A stretch of DNA of 37,635 nucleotides from Chara braunii (GCA_003427395.1 BFEA01000790.1:376601-414235), one strand, 5' to 3'; positions 18,850 to 29,650 are shown, numbered from the stretch's first letter. Notes: generated by a model not told the origin, from the letters alone. Program-made: numbers and translations.

Positions 18850-20040
18850 AGTGAAAACAGACTCGTTTTTATTCACACTTCTCACGCATGCAAACACGTA
18901 CGCAGCAAACTGGCGACAAGCGCCCACTCAGATCTCAGAGAGAGGGTAACCGATAACACAACTCAAATTCTAGTTTACTTCAGAGGCTATGACGACTCAG
19001 CGCCTACACAACTATTCGCATACTCTGGATCCCCTTGGATTCCCCACGCACACACTTTGCAATACCCACACTCACGCGCCTATCACTGAGTACAGCAGTT
19101 ATAGCCACCGTTGAACACCAACTACTAGCGGCTATGATTGTGCTAACACTCTTCAGCCCACTTAGTCCTTGGGCTCACTACAAACCACCTCGCACAAGTT
19201 GCTGTAACAACACTTCAACACGACTCACGCAGGAATGAATGAATGACTGGGCACTGCCTCTTGGTTCCTGCTTTTGCAGCCGATGTTCTGACCCTTTTCC
19301 ATGCCCGTAGTGCACACAGTCCCCTGCGGTACTTGCTTGACTGGACCATGACTGATTGAAACGGGTACCACTGACTCAGCATGAGTGAACCGTGTCACTT
19401 GCCCGCTTACCTGAAGTCTGTTGTGAGCAATGTGTGAAGGGATGCTCCCGGATCTTCCGGAAGTCTGCAACTTGGGCCCTTCGACACTGTAGCGACTACG
19501 ACCTTGACCCTTACGGGACGGACCTACGGTTCGATACCCGACGGCTACACTAGCCTGTGACTGACAGACAAACAGACAAGGGACATACAGAGAGACAAAC
19601 AGATACCGATAGGAAGCAACCAACAAACAGACACACAGACAGACAGATAAACAGGTGGGCGAAGAAAGAAAAGGAAGGAGGGAGGAAAAAAAAAGACATA
19701 AGTGAGGTTGGTGATGCGGAAGCACGTACCTGGCCTCGGCGACAGTCAAAAACTCCCATACAGTGCGGTCCTGCTGCTGGCGACGACAGTTGCATTGTCA
19801 ATGAGTAAGCACGTAGTAGTTGTGTGGGGTAGGCTATTCGCTGAACGTCAGATAGGAGGATTGACTCTTGGTACTTATGTAGGTGAGGGCGAGAGTTTGC
19901 TCTCATTGATAATCGGATTCAGTGCCTTTTCTGTTAGAGGAGTGCCAATACGTTTCTGCCTTATGAACAATAACGGACTTCCTAACCTTCGATGTGATTT
20001 TTGCAATTTGCAATCTGTTATTTAGCCTTTGCTCATTTTC
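18850..20040. other. Unassigned DNA
   Basis: Apart from the ACAGAC-rich tract at 19556-19665 I see no gene, RNA or clear repeat. The 174-codon minus-strand frame (19225-19749) has no recognisable domain and partly crosses the low-complexity tract. Confidence 0.45.
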
Positions 20041-20139
20041 TTTGCAAAGTTATAATTAATTAATTATTATTATTAATATTATTATTATTTATTACTATTA
20101 TTATTATTTCAGTGGTTGTGGCCCCAGCCAGCCTCGTGT

Positions 20140-20158
20140 CCGCCCTAAGTGAGGGCGG
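20140..20158 (+). repeat. Isolated CCGCCCT-AAGTG-AGGGCGG hairpin
   Basis: A perfect 7-pair hairpin whose loop and inner stem resemble the TAAGTT-family core of the 14-15 kb array. It sits exactly at the left edge of the 602-bp tandem duplication. Confidence 0.7.
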
Positions 20159-21281
20159 GCCAGAGTATTCATGAGAGGGGCGCGCACTGCGTAAAGCCAA
20201 CATAGTAAAATGGGGCCGCTGATCACTGAGAATGCTGCATTGTCACTACACCCGCGAGCAGGCACTGAGGGGCGTGGGTCGTGGTCGGATAGCGGGACAC
20301 TAGCGGGCTATGAATAGGCATGCCTAGTAGCAAGCTTGCACCTACGCAAGCTTGCACCTACGCAAGCTTGCACCTACGCAAGCTTGCACCTACGCAATCT
20401 TGCAAGCAGACTGGACCGCTAGCTCACGCTCATGATCCCTGCGAAACAGGCATGTAGAAACAGCGAACGAAATGCTATACCCTGGGTTGTGTGGCAAAGC
20501 AAAGGGAATGCATATGGGTTAAAAGAGGGGAGTACCGGATAAGGGAGGAGGTAGAATGATTGGAAAGAAAGAAGGTGAAGAGAGAAAGAGAGAAGGAAAG
20601 GAGGAAAATGAAGGAGAAAGGAAAGAGAAGAAAGTGATAGGATAATACCTCTTTTATATTTATTTTTATTAGTTGCTATCATTTTACCGTTTATTATTAT
20701 TATTATTGTTATTATTATTTATTCCTGATATTTTGACTATTGTTATTCATGAACATCACGGGCCAGAGTATTCATGAGAGGGGCGCGCACTGCGTAAAGC
20801 CAACATAGTAAAATGGGGTCGGTGGTCACTGAGAATGCTGCATTGTCACTACACCCGCGAGCAGGCACTGAGGGGCATGGGTCGTAGCCGGACAGCGGGA
20901 CACTAGCGGGCTATGAATAGGCATGCCTAGCAGCACGCTTGCACCTACGCAATCTTGCAAGCAGACTGGACCGCTAGCTCACGCTCATGATCCCTGCGAA
21001 ACAGGCATGTAGAAACAACGAACGAAATGCTATACCCGAGGTTGTGTGGCAGAGGGGAGTACCGGATAAGGGAGGAGGTAAAACGATTGGAAAGAAAAAA
21101 GGTGAAGAGAGGAAGATGGAAGGAAAGGAGAAAAATGAAGGAGAAAGGAAAAGAGAAGAAAGTGATAGGATAATACCTCTTTTATATTTATTTTTAGTAG
21201 TTGCTATCATTTTACCATTTATTATTATTATGATTATTATTTATTCCTGATATTTTGACTATTGTTATTAATGAACATCAC
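20156..21281 (+). repeat. 602/522-bp tandem duplication
   Basis: CGGGCCAGAGTATTCATGAG occurs at about 20156 and 20758, and the third boundary, CGGGCCAGAG, is at about 21281. The two units are highly similar throughout. The 80-base length difference includes loss of three 16-base subunits and a gap in the segment after CTATACCC. The open frames in each unit (20419-20682 and 20974-21210, minus) are similar to each other only because the DNA is duplicated. Confidence 0.95.
20331..20400 (+). repeat. 16-bp minisatellite
   Basis: Four tandem copies of AAGCTTGCACCTACGC in the first duplication unit. The second unit has only one related copy, at about 20937. Confidence 0.95.
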
Positions 21282-21787
21282 GGGCCAGAGATAGAGAGAA
21301 TGCGGGGCATTGGAGAGGAGAGAGGCATTGTCGCTGCGTGGTGGTGCCTACCTCCTCTATCCTCCTCCATTCTTATCTTATTTATTCTTCTTATGCACCT
21401 ATCTTTTTAACTATAAGCGTTTGCTGATGTTTTTCCACTGAGATAATTCTAATTCTGTTAATTCCAAGGACCAGATAATAAGTTGAATAGACTAGATATG
21501 ATCGAACACAGGGCGATTGCGGGAGCTCTGCCGAAGTTCAGGAGGAACTCTGGAGGCAGGGGACCATGAGGTACGCATGACTATCCCTTTCCCATATACC
21601 CTTACAGGCTACGCCCTTCTGTTGGACTGCCTGTGTGATTGTATGATATACTGATTGTACTTTTTTCAGGACTAAGATAATCAGAAGAGGAAAATGATAT
21701 GTGGTTGGTATAAGAATCCTGCCTGGTGAAATGGAAGGAACATAGAGTAACCAAGAAGGAACCTAGGATGTTTTGGCTTGAAGAACA

Positions 21788-23265
21788 AAGTAGGGCGATG
21801 GAGGCTCATGTGTGAGCCGTCGTGCTACTTGTGTATGCTCTAACTTGACTAAAGGTTGACAATTAGGTACTCATGTGTGAGTCACCTTGCTCTCTGCCGG
21901 TCCGGCTGTCGTCGTGACGGGAAGGGGGTATCTAACTATAACTTATGAACTAGATTTGGTACTCTCTACCGAATCGACTGTCGTCGAGATGGGAGGAGGG
22001 TACCAACAATAACTTATAAACTAAAGTAGATACTCTCTACCGTAACGACTGTCGTCGTATCAGGGAGGGGGTATCTGACTATAACTTATAAACTAAATAG
22101 GGGCTCTCTACCGGATCGACTGTCGTCGTGATGGGGCGAGGGTACAAACCCAAACTTACGAACTAATCTAAGAACTCTCTACCGGATCGGCTGTCGTCGG
22201 GATGGGACGAGGGTACAAGCAAATACTTATGAACTAAAATAGGTACTCTCTACCAGATCGGCTGTCATCGGGATGAGACGAGGGTACAAGCAAATACTTA
22301 TGAATTAAAATAGGTACTCTCTACCAGATCGGCTGTTGTCGTGACGGGAAAGGATGTCTAACATTAACTTATGAAGTAAACTAGGTACTCGTGTGTGAGT
22401 TACCTTACCATCTACCAGATCGACTGTCGTCATGGCGGGAAGAGGGGTCTGACTCTTACAAAATAATAAGGAAGGCCCCAGGGAGGGTCGTCCTATTCAC
22501 ACGATTGAGTATAAGGATGACTAACAATCTGCAAAGAGTAGGAAATCACATTCCTACTCATCCTTTCCCAGCTTACTTGCTCTCTGATAGTCCGACCACC
22601 AAACCGGTAGAGGGGAGGCTTCTGTAGGAGTCACCCTATTACTTGTTTAATGGCTGGACTACTCATTACCCAAGGAAAGTAGTAGAGGGGCCTCTGTTTG
22701 GGTCTGTTTATTACCTACTTGATTCTGTACTAACTCGCTAAGAGGGTACTCCTGTAGGAATACCCTAAACACTCGTCTTCTGTCCAAACTAACACGGTCT
22801 TAGGACAGTCAGCTTCGGAAGGGCAACAGGAAACCCTTGTTAGGATTATCCTAATGCTCTCATGAAGAGGACCTTCTCACGTGATAGTAGGGGGCTCTTG
22901 TGCGGGTTGCCTATTATTCACGCAGACCATTATTAACCTCTGGGAAGGGGTTGGCATCCGAATTTTTCTGGAGTATGCCTAAAACAAATAGTAGGGTGCT
23001 TCTGTAGAAACCTCAACTATTTGGTGTAGAAAGGATGTTCATGTGTGAGCTATCCTGCTACTCTGAACAGATCTTATGTATAACATTGAGTGAGACTGAG
23101 CAGAAAGTCAACTACTCATGAGTGACTTACTTGACTATCTGCCTTGACTAACTGATTACTTGGCATTGATCAAGTAGCAAGAGATTCATGTTTGAATCAG
23201 CCTACTACTTGAGTATGTTAACACAAATAGAAGAGAAAGTAAAGAACAATGCTCCTGTTGGAGCA
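21788..23265 (+). repeat. Array of covarying hairpins (TGT-loop family)
   Basis: About a dozen hairpins with loop TGTG, TGTA or TGTT: 21803-21818 (GGCTCA/TGAGCC), 21866-21886, 22384-22404, 22614-22634, 22743-22766 (AGGGTA/TACCCT), 22828-22852 (AGGA/TCCT and CCT/AGG), 22890-22911, 22991-23013, 23032-23056 (AGGAT/ATCCT), 23105-23128 (AAGTCA/TGACTT), 23183-23198 (GATTCA/TGAATC) and 23250-23265 (TGCTCC/GGAGCA). Several are enclosed by a further stem: AAGTAG/CTACTT at 21788/21825, 22677/22715 and 23172/23205; AAATAGT/ACTATTT at 22986/23016; GTAG/CTAC at 23026/23058. Confidence 0.85.
21890..22445 (+). repeat. ~71-bp tandem repeat inside the right array
   Basis: ACTCTCTACC recurs at 21961, 22032, about 22104, 22174, 22245 and 22315 (period 70-72). 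Each is followed by GGATCG(A/G)CTGTCGTCG and ATAACTTATGAACTA, or close variants. In several units the start and a GAGGGTA-type segment can pair. The pair GGTAC/GTACC at 21958 becomes GATAC/GTATC at 22029, a compensating change. Confidence 0.9.
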
Positions 23266-23269
23266 AGGT

Positions 23270-23760
23270 CTTCACGTATCTAGGAAAAGAAACAAGGTAA
23301 TAAGATAGGACCGTGGGAAAGAGAATACAAGTAGAAAGAGAACCATCACGTAATCCATAGTTGTCCGTGGCTTTCAGGTAGAAGGCCACAACGATGAATG
23401 AGTTATATCTCATCTACACGAGTGCCAGAACGGCACGCTTATCTCCAAGAGAGAGAATGGAAGGACTGAGAGTAGGGTAAACATGAGTTTCCCTAAAGAC
23501 GACTTAGGACACAGGCATGAGACTCCTCGAGAGAAAGGAGAGAGTGACAGACGGCTTAGGGTAGGGGTGTAAGAAGTGGGACTAGGGATTAGACCTGGGG
23601 CGTCGATCCCAGAGCTCACTATCCAGGTCTAAGGGCTTGACCCTTGGATATCAATATGTGGGGAATCGAGTGGGGGTGTTGAATCTTTGTTGACCTGTGT
23701 GTGCAGGTCCGGACTCATTTTTACGGATGCATTTCAAGGAAGAGGTTTTACAGAAAAGAC
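23270..23760. other. Unassigned DNA within the right copy
   Basis: No gene is seen. Minus-strand frames of 69-75 codons lack recognisable features. Confidence 0.45.
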
Positions 23761-24917
23761 CCAAATTTATGTTATCTCTCGATAACAGGTCGGTTGTTAC
23801 CGATTCAACTTTCTCCCTTTGACTTGATACCCACCTCTAAAGTCAAACCCTGTGGTCAGTAAAACTGTCACCTGTGGTCATTGCCGAAATGATCCTGGTC
23901 ACTCTCAAGGGTCCTTTGTAGAAATGTGAGGGGGATGGGCTTACGTCTCAGGAAAGACAAGGCTGTCATGCATGGTTTGGGAAGTGAGGGACAAGGTCAA
24001 TGGTTGATGGTTGACGCCGTTAGTGCATGACATGTGAACTGTCTTTGCATTATTCTGTGCAGGTTTGTTTTGTGCGTGATTTGGATTGAACTGGACCTGG
24101 TCTCGACACACAACACTTGTGAAAGTGGAAAGGGTTCTCGACGGTAATACTTTCATATTCATCATATGTCCAACTTAACTTCTATACTATTCTGATGTTG
24201 ACCGAAGTCCTAACCTGTTAAGAAAGCTAGAACGCTCTTTGGTAGAAAAAAGATTTGATTAGTCGAAGGAATAATACATTATGCAGTAGCGGAAATAGAC
24301 TGCCTTGTTAAAAGTTCGACCTGAATATCAAACGGGCCAGTTCTAGGCGTCTTACCTCGCGTACCCCGTTTTATGCTACAGCGATCGAGCAAACGCCCTC
24401 GGCCGACCTACCTCTACAAAGGCATGTAGAAGCCTTTGCATGTAGGTCGGTAGCTCAGCAGGGATATGCCTACCTGAGGGTGGTGACAACCCCTCGGGTA
24501 GAGGAAAGTTGTACCTCCTGACGTCCCGACCTGTCACAGGGCGTTGTGAGAGGTATAGCACGCGCGCACGGTCGGAGTGGTGACTGGTTCTTTTCAAGAA
24601 TATATCCTGCGTGACACAACCGTGAGGTTCAGCGCTTCCCAGCGGGGTGCGGGATCGCCGCGTGCGACAACGGTTTGCCCCTCTCGCTACTGGAGTTGAG
24701 GTCTCGCAGGACCTGACAGAGTGTACTCAGCCCTCTGTTGCAGTACCGTCTGCGCCTCCGCAAACCACCATCTCCCATCCTACCCCGCTGCGACTACCGA
24801 CGCATCGAGCCATTCGCTCAACCCGTTGCAACAAGTAGCTCGCTACTCGCGAGGACGTTGTGTCCTCTCTTCTGGACTTGAGCATGCTCCAGGCTCGTCA
24901 GGAGTAACTCACCCTCC

Positions 24918-25727
24918 ATGTCGCTGCACTGCATCGCCTTCTCACCATCCTCTGATCGCACCCTCCCGATCATCCCCATACGACTGGGGACCTCCACGAG
25001 GGTGTACTCAGCGTTGTGGGATTCCGGTTCTCAGAGCGACTTCATTCACCCACGTGTGGTGAAAGAAGCCTATTTACCCACGGCAGGGTTTCTGACGCCC
25101 ATCTCTGTCACCCTAGGGGATGACAAGACCCAACGCTTCTTCGATCAGACGGTCACCGACATCCCCTTCTTCCTCACTCTCAAGCCGATTGATTGTTCCC
25201 CGGCGTCTCGTCGCCACCGCTCCTCTGCACATTTCGATGTGATGGAAACGGGGTACAACTTCATTCTCGGCACTCCGTGGTCTCGTCGGTTCCACAGCAC
25301 CGAGGCCGATTGGGCGACCAACACTCTCGTTCTCAAAACGGAGTGTGGACAGACGTATTGCGTACCTTCCATAGGTACCACTGCAACACCACGCCCCGAT
25401 CCCCCTCCCCCGGAGCCTTCCGTGCCCACAACATCTCCTTCTATCACTGTCATCTCGCTTCGGCAGTTCGCCCACTTCATCCGACAGGACGACGTCACCT
25501 TCTTTATGGTGAATGCGACGGATCTCTTACACTATGATCCACCCTGTCCTGACGCCGTGCTCATCATTCTGGAGCTTGATCCTCCTTCTATCTCCATGAC
25601 TCCCATCTCTACTTCCGTCCCCTTGCCATCCTTCAAGTCCACCCCGCCGTCGTGCGCTGACGTTGAAGCTGAGGAACTCGCACGCTATACGGCTGACCTG
25701 GAGCCCACAGTTCGTGACCTCATTTGA
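24918..25727 (+). pseudogene. Protease and linker region of pol (element 2)
   Basis: This 269-codon frame encodes an aspartic protease with active site ALWDSGSQSDFI (catalytic Asp at 25020-25022) and the second signature, FILGTPW, near 25261-25281. The active-site triplet Asp-Ser-Gly is intact. A Pro/Thr/Ser-rich linker follows. The segment at 24721-24917 probably encodes the end of gag, but no zinc knuckle is visible, so the nucleocapsid is lost. The frame ends at TGA 25725-25727 and continues in phase into reverse transcriptase. Confidence 0.85.
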
Positions 25728-26489
25728 GATCACCACGACGTTTTTCCATCATCGTTCTCGTACGTCTGCATCCCACCGATGCGCGACGTCGAGCACTCCA
25801 TCCAGCTTGTGCCTGACTATCGTGTTCACCACATGGCACCCTATTGACTCTCGATCCCCGAGGCCACCGAACTCAAGCGTCAGCTTGAGGAGCTCCTGAG
25901 ACTGGGTTTCATTAAACCCATCAACTCCCCGTGGGGTGCACCCGTCCTCTTTGCCCGCAAATTGGATGAAACTCTCCATCTCTGCATCGACTATCACGGT
26001 CTCAACCGCTACACGGTTAAAAACAACTACCCCATGCCTCGTTCCGATAAGCTGTTCGACCGCTTAGCAGGCAACCACTTCTTTACAAAGATTGATCTTT
26101 GTAGCGGTTACCATCAGATCCCCGTCGCTGCAGAGGACCAACCGAAGACATCGTTCCGATCGCGCTTCGACCACTATGATTTTACGGTGATGCCATTCGG
26201 CCTCACCAACGCACCCGCTACCTTCCAGAGGGTGATGAACAGCATCTTCAGGGACATCCTGGAGCAGTACGTTATCGTCTACCTCAACGATATCCTGGTC
26301 TACAGTCGTACCCTTGAGGAGCACCTTAGACACCTCCGCGGCGTCCTTGACCGCTTGCACAAACATGGTTTCTACGGCAAGCTAAGCAAGTGTGGCTCTG
26401 CCCAGCACAAAGTGGACTTTTTAGGACACTACGTGTCTGACCAGGGTCTCCACATGGACGACGAGAAGATCACTGCTATTGAGGAGTGA
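25728..26489 (+). pseudogene. Reverse transcriptase (element 2)
   Basis: In the protease frame, past TGA 25725 and TGA 25845-25847, come ATELKRQLEELLRLGFIKP, then LHLCIDYHGLNRYTVKNNYP, FFTKIDLCSGYHQI with the first catalytic Asp, VMPFGLTNAPATFQRVMN, and VIVYLNDILVYSRT. The YxDD position reads Tyr-Leu-Asn-Asp (Asn AAC at 26286-26288), so the first of the two paired catalytic aspartates is replaced. The frame ends at TGA 26487-26489, where Trp TGG would be expected. Beyond it the thumb region is deleted and shifted. Confidence 0.93.
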
Positions 26490-27231
26490 CCCGTCCCCAC
26501 ATCGGCCAAGCAGCTTTGCAGCTTCCTAGACCTTACCAGCCTCTTCCGGAAAACCCGCCATGGGCTTGGACACCCATCCACGAGGACGCTTTCCACGCCC
26601 TCAAGAAGGCGGTGATATGTGCACCGCTTCTTCACCTACCCGATTTTGATCGCCCTTTTATCCTTACCACTGATACGTCAGACTTTGATGTAGGAGCGGT
26701 GCTTTCTCATACTTTTCTCTCCTCTCCTGATTCCTCTCATCCTCGTATCCCTCGCTTCTCACCCCCTACCCCTACCACTGCTTCCCGCCTGACGCCTACT
26801 CTCCAGCTACTTACGAGCCTTCTATTGACTATTCTCTTACCATCGCCGACGACGACACTGTCGAGTCTCGCTCATGTGATTGTCCGATAGCCTTCTACTC
26901 CTGTCAGCTCCTGCCCGCCGAGATAAACTACACTACTGATGAACGTGACGTTCTCGCAGTAGTTTATGTCGCTCGACACTGGCGTTACTACCTACACGGG
27001 GCACCATTCACGGTGCGCACGGACAACTCCGTTGTCCAGGCTTTTCTGACAAAACCGAAGCTCACTCCTCGACAGGCTCGCTAGTAGCGCGACCTATCCG
27101 AGTTTAGTTTCACCACTCAGCACATCAAGGGTGAGACTAATCGGGTCGCAGATGCCTTATCCCGGCGCCCTGACCACGACCAGGAGCAGATCCAGCTCTT
27201 TTCCATCTCGGTCACCACCGTTCACCACTCG
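26486..27231 (+). pseudogene. RNase H region (element 2)
   Basis: After the deletion and frameshift near 26540, one frame encodes FDRPFILTTDTSDFDVGAVL, the start of Ty3/gypsy RNase H with its Asp residues. A Ser/Pro/Thr-rich insertion follows, across which the coding frame changes. In the next frame come FYSCQLLPAEINYTTDERDV, then FTVRTDNSVVQAFL, and, after two adjacent TAG codons at 27082-27087, HIKGETNRVADALSRRP, the typical RNase H end. That frame runs without a further stop into integrase. The Ser/Pro-rich insertion is unusual for the family. Confidence 0.88.
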
Positions 27232-28896
27232 GTGATCAACGAGTTTCGCACTCAGTACCGCCACTGTCCCGACTATCGCGACATCCACGCGACCCTTCGG
27301 AGTGGCAAGACCGTCCCGAACTACTCTCTCGGGGACAACGGTCTTGTGTACTGGCACGGTTCACTGGGCATCAGAGAGCCCCGTATTTGCGTTCCCTCCA
27401 CTGGACAACTACGTGTCCGAGCAGTAGCAGAGTTCCATGACCAGGTAGTCGTCGGTCATATGGGCTTCCACAAGACGTTGACTCGTGTGAGCTGCCTGTA
27501 CGTCTGGCCGAAGCGCAAGGACTTTGTGAAGGACTACGTCGCAGAGTGTCCCACCTGTCAGGAGGTGAATAGTGCGAACCACCTTCCTTATGGTTTGCTC
27601 CAGCCTCTTCCTATCCCCGAGGGTCGTTGGAAGTCCATCTCGATGGACTTTATCGGTCCTCTTTGTCCTCCGACTCCCCGCGGTCATGATGCTATCCTGG
27701 TCGTCGTCGACCGCTTCACGAAGCATGCACGCTTTGTTCCGTGCCACTATGCCATCAGTGCACGTGAGGTCGCAGACATCGTGTTTGACCGAGTCGTGCA
27801 TGATCACGGCTTACCTCTGAGCATCATATCTGACCGTGACCCGCGCTTTACCAGCCGATTCTGGCGACGGCTCCACGAGGTGTACGACACTCAGCTCCGC
27901 TTCTCCTCGTCTTACCATCCTCAGACTGATGGTCAGACCGAGATCACGAACAGGACTCTCGGAGATATTCTCCGAAAGATTGTTCGTGACGACCAGCAGT
28001 GGGATCTCCATTTTGCCCACGCAGAGATAGCCTACAACCACGTCGTGTCACCAGCCACGAGGATGTCGCCTTACTATTGCGACCTCGACTATCACCCTCG
28101 TGTTCCCGCGGACTTCCTTCGACTGTCACAGATGCACCCTGATACGAGTTGTCCCGCGCTGGGTGATTGGGTTGCACACATGACCTCGATCATGAAGACC
28201 GCACATGAGCACATAGTCGCTTCCCAGACTCGCATGGCAGCACGTGCGAACCGATCGAGAATGAATCATCCATTCAAAGTCGGTGANGATGTGCTTATCG
28301 ACGCCCGCCACTTACAGCTCGAAGCGGACACGCTTCCCAAGTTTCGGCGTCGCTTCTTTGGCCCATGCCGCATCCTCCAGGCCGTCGGTTCTCATACGGC
28401 TTCTAGCCTGGTCAGCTTCCGTGTGAAGCTGCCCGACTACCTACGCCAGGTTCGTGTGCACGATGTCTACCACGTCTCGTTACTGCGCCCCTACCGCAGA
28501 CCGTCTCAACGTTTCGCCAGACGACCATACGAGCGCCCTCCACCCATCATGGTGGACGACCACGAGGAGTTCCTCGTTTCAGACATCATTGGTCGCCGAG
28601 TCACCGACGATACCCTCCTCACGTCGAGTATCTCGTACGTTGGAAGGGTTACCCTGATGAGGAGGCTACCTGGGAGCCCCTCGAGCACTTGCAGCGTGCT
28701 CACATGTTGGTGTGTGCTTATGGTCGTGCTCGTCGTGCTTGGTTCACTACTCCTCCTCAGCCCAGTGACTTCTCCCCCGGCCCAGGAAACTGCTGAAGTC
28801 GAGCCTGCTCTATCTGAGGCAGACCTTCAGCAGCAGCCGGATGCTTCAGAGCGTCCACAACGCACTCGTCATCGTCCTGCTCGATACAACGATTGA
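27232..28896 (+). CDS. Integrase with C-terminal extension (element 2, partial pol)
   Basis: This is the largest open frame in the window (554 codons). It opens at a GTG that is surely internal, since RNase H precedes it in frame. Integrase inserts retrotransposon DNA into the genome. The HHCC zinc finger is present (EFHDQVVVGHMGFHKTL, then CPTCQEVN). The catalytic D,D-35-E triad is intact: SMDFIG, IISDRDPRFTS, and the Glu in HPQTDGQTEITNR. The GPF/GPY-like C-terminal part follows (FRRRFFGPCRILQAV and VYHVSLLRPY). An undetermined base at 28287 leaves one residue unknown. From about 28611 the frame leaves the chromodomain, but the final segment (ASERPQRTRHRPARYND) again looks coding, suggesting two compensating frameshifts. 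Confidence 0.93.
   Translation: MINEFRTQYRHCPDYRDIHATLRSGKTVPNYSLGDNGLVYWHGSLGIREPRICVPSTGQLRVRAVAEFHDQVVVGHMGFHKTLTRVSCLYVWPKRKDFVKDYVAECPTCQEVNSANHLPYGLLQPLPIPEGRWKSISMDFIGPLCPPTPRGHDAILVVVDRFTKHARFVPCHYAISAREVADIVFDRVVHDHGLPLSIISDRDPRFTSRFWRRLHEVYDTQLRFSSSYHPQTDGQTEITNRTLGDILRKIVRDDQQWDLHFAHAEIAYNHVVSPATRMSPYYCDLDYHPRVPADFLRLSQMHPDTSCPALGDWVAHMTSIMKTAHEHIVASQTRMAARANRSRMNHPFKVGXDVLIDARHLQLEADTLPKFRRRFFGPCRILQAVGSHTASSLVSFRVKLPDYLRQVRVHDVYHVSLLRPYRRPSQRFARRPYERPPPIMVDDHEEFLVSDIIGRRVTDDTLLTSSISYVGRVTLMRRLPGSPSSTCSVLTCWCVLMVVLVVLGSLLLLSPVTSPPAQETAEVEPALSEADLQQQPDASERPQRTRHRPARYND
28611..28796 (+). pseudogene. Chromodomain in a shifted frame (element 2)
   Basis: Chromodomains bind modified histone tails and guide chromovirus integration. 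The signature VEYLVRWKGYPDEEATWEPL is encoded from about 28623 in the frame one base away from integrase, and this frame ends at TGA 28794-28796. The aromatic cage-type residues (Tyr and the two Trp) are present. A single-base indel at the C-rich site near 28611-28616 accounts for the switch from integrase. Confidence 0.9.
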
Positions 28897-28899
28897 CTC

Positions 28900-29650
28900 T
28901 GACTTATCTTCCCACGTATTTGACTTCTCAGTACTCCATCCACACCAGTTTTGCTACTGCAGCTCGTCGACGTTGCGGCTCTTCCTCGACTGCATTCCAG
29001 ACTTCTCATCGTGGACGTAATCGGCAACTTCATGGACTTCTTCACGATGAGCTCTGCCTACTTCAGACGTCATCACTCTCTTACCACTTTACCCTGTACA
29101 GTACCCTGGTTGTCTCCCATGATGGTCTCCTTTCGCCGGGTTCCTCTGAGTTGGGCTCTCCCTTGGTATACGCATACTCATAGGCATCGGAACCGTAGCG
29201 TTGCCCTGGCTTCCCAGCTTACGGATCTAGCTCTGACTTCCCTTATTATAGGAGTCGTTTGCATGATTCCCTTACCCATCACCTTTCTACCCTCTGCTGG
29301 CCCTCACACCCTAGTTAGGCAGCCTTGCATGCTTCATCTAGGTGCGCCCAGTATACCACGCTCCCTTGTTCCCTTGCACGGTCGACCCTCCATAGCGGTC
29401 ACCCCTTAGTCGCGCATTACCCGCACTGATGGTCTATCTGTTAGGGTCATTGGTTTTGTTCGCTCCAAGTTCCCTACCCTCATTGAGCCTGATGACATGT
29501 GTTCCCCCTGTCACTATGTGTAAATGCCCTTAGGAGTTATTGACCCCTAGGCTGCATTCGCCACCGTGACCCTCAGAGACCATCCCACCCTTTGGTTTGC
29601 GACACACTCCTCCTGTGACATATGGTTGACTTGTTGTTGCTTTGTGGCTC
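28900..29650. other. Region 3' of the chromovirus, LTR not identified
   Basis: The polypurine tract and 3' LTR should lie here, but I see neither a clear polypurine tract nor any sequence shared with the DNA upstream of 24640. It may be the 3' untranslated part of the element or unrelated flank. Short open frames lack motifs. Confidence 0.4.

Larger units (their letters stand above)
21510..24635 (+). repeat. Long non-coding repeat, right copy
   Basis: The partner of 13620-17300 (shared blocks are listed there). It runs directly into the gag remnant of chromovirus element 2, so it may be that element's 5' untranslated or LTR region, or a neighbour into which it inserted. No primer-binding site of the kind at 1535 is seen at the junction. 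Confidence 0.72.
24640..28900 (+). mobile_element. Decayed Ty3/gypsy chromovirus (element 2)
   Basis: A gag tail, aspartic protease, reverse transcriptase, RNase H, integrase and chromodomain follow each other on the plus strand in chromovirus order. Breaks: in-frame TGA at 25725, 25845 and 26487; a deletion plus frameshift near 26530-26560; another frame change between about 26700 and 26880; adjacent TAG TAG at 27082-27087; and a frameshift at about 28611. Most of gag is missing and I could not identify flanking LTRs. The integrase-bearing frame is the best-preserved coding region in the window. Confidence 0.93.

Noticed and set aside
19490-19545. Possible tRNA with A-box-like TAGCGACTACG and B-box-like GGTTCGATACC
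   Set aside because: No cloverleaf stems form around either box; the T-arm and acceptor do not pair.
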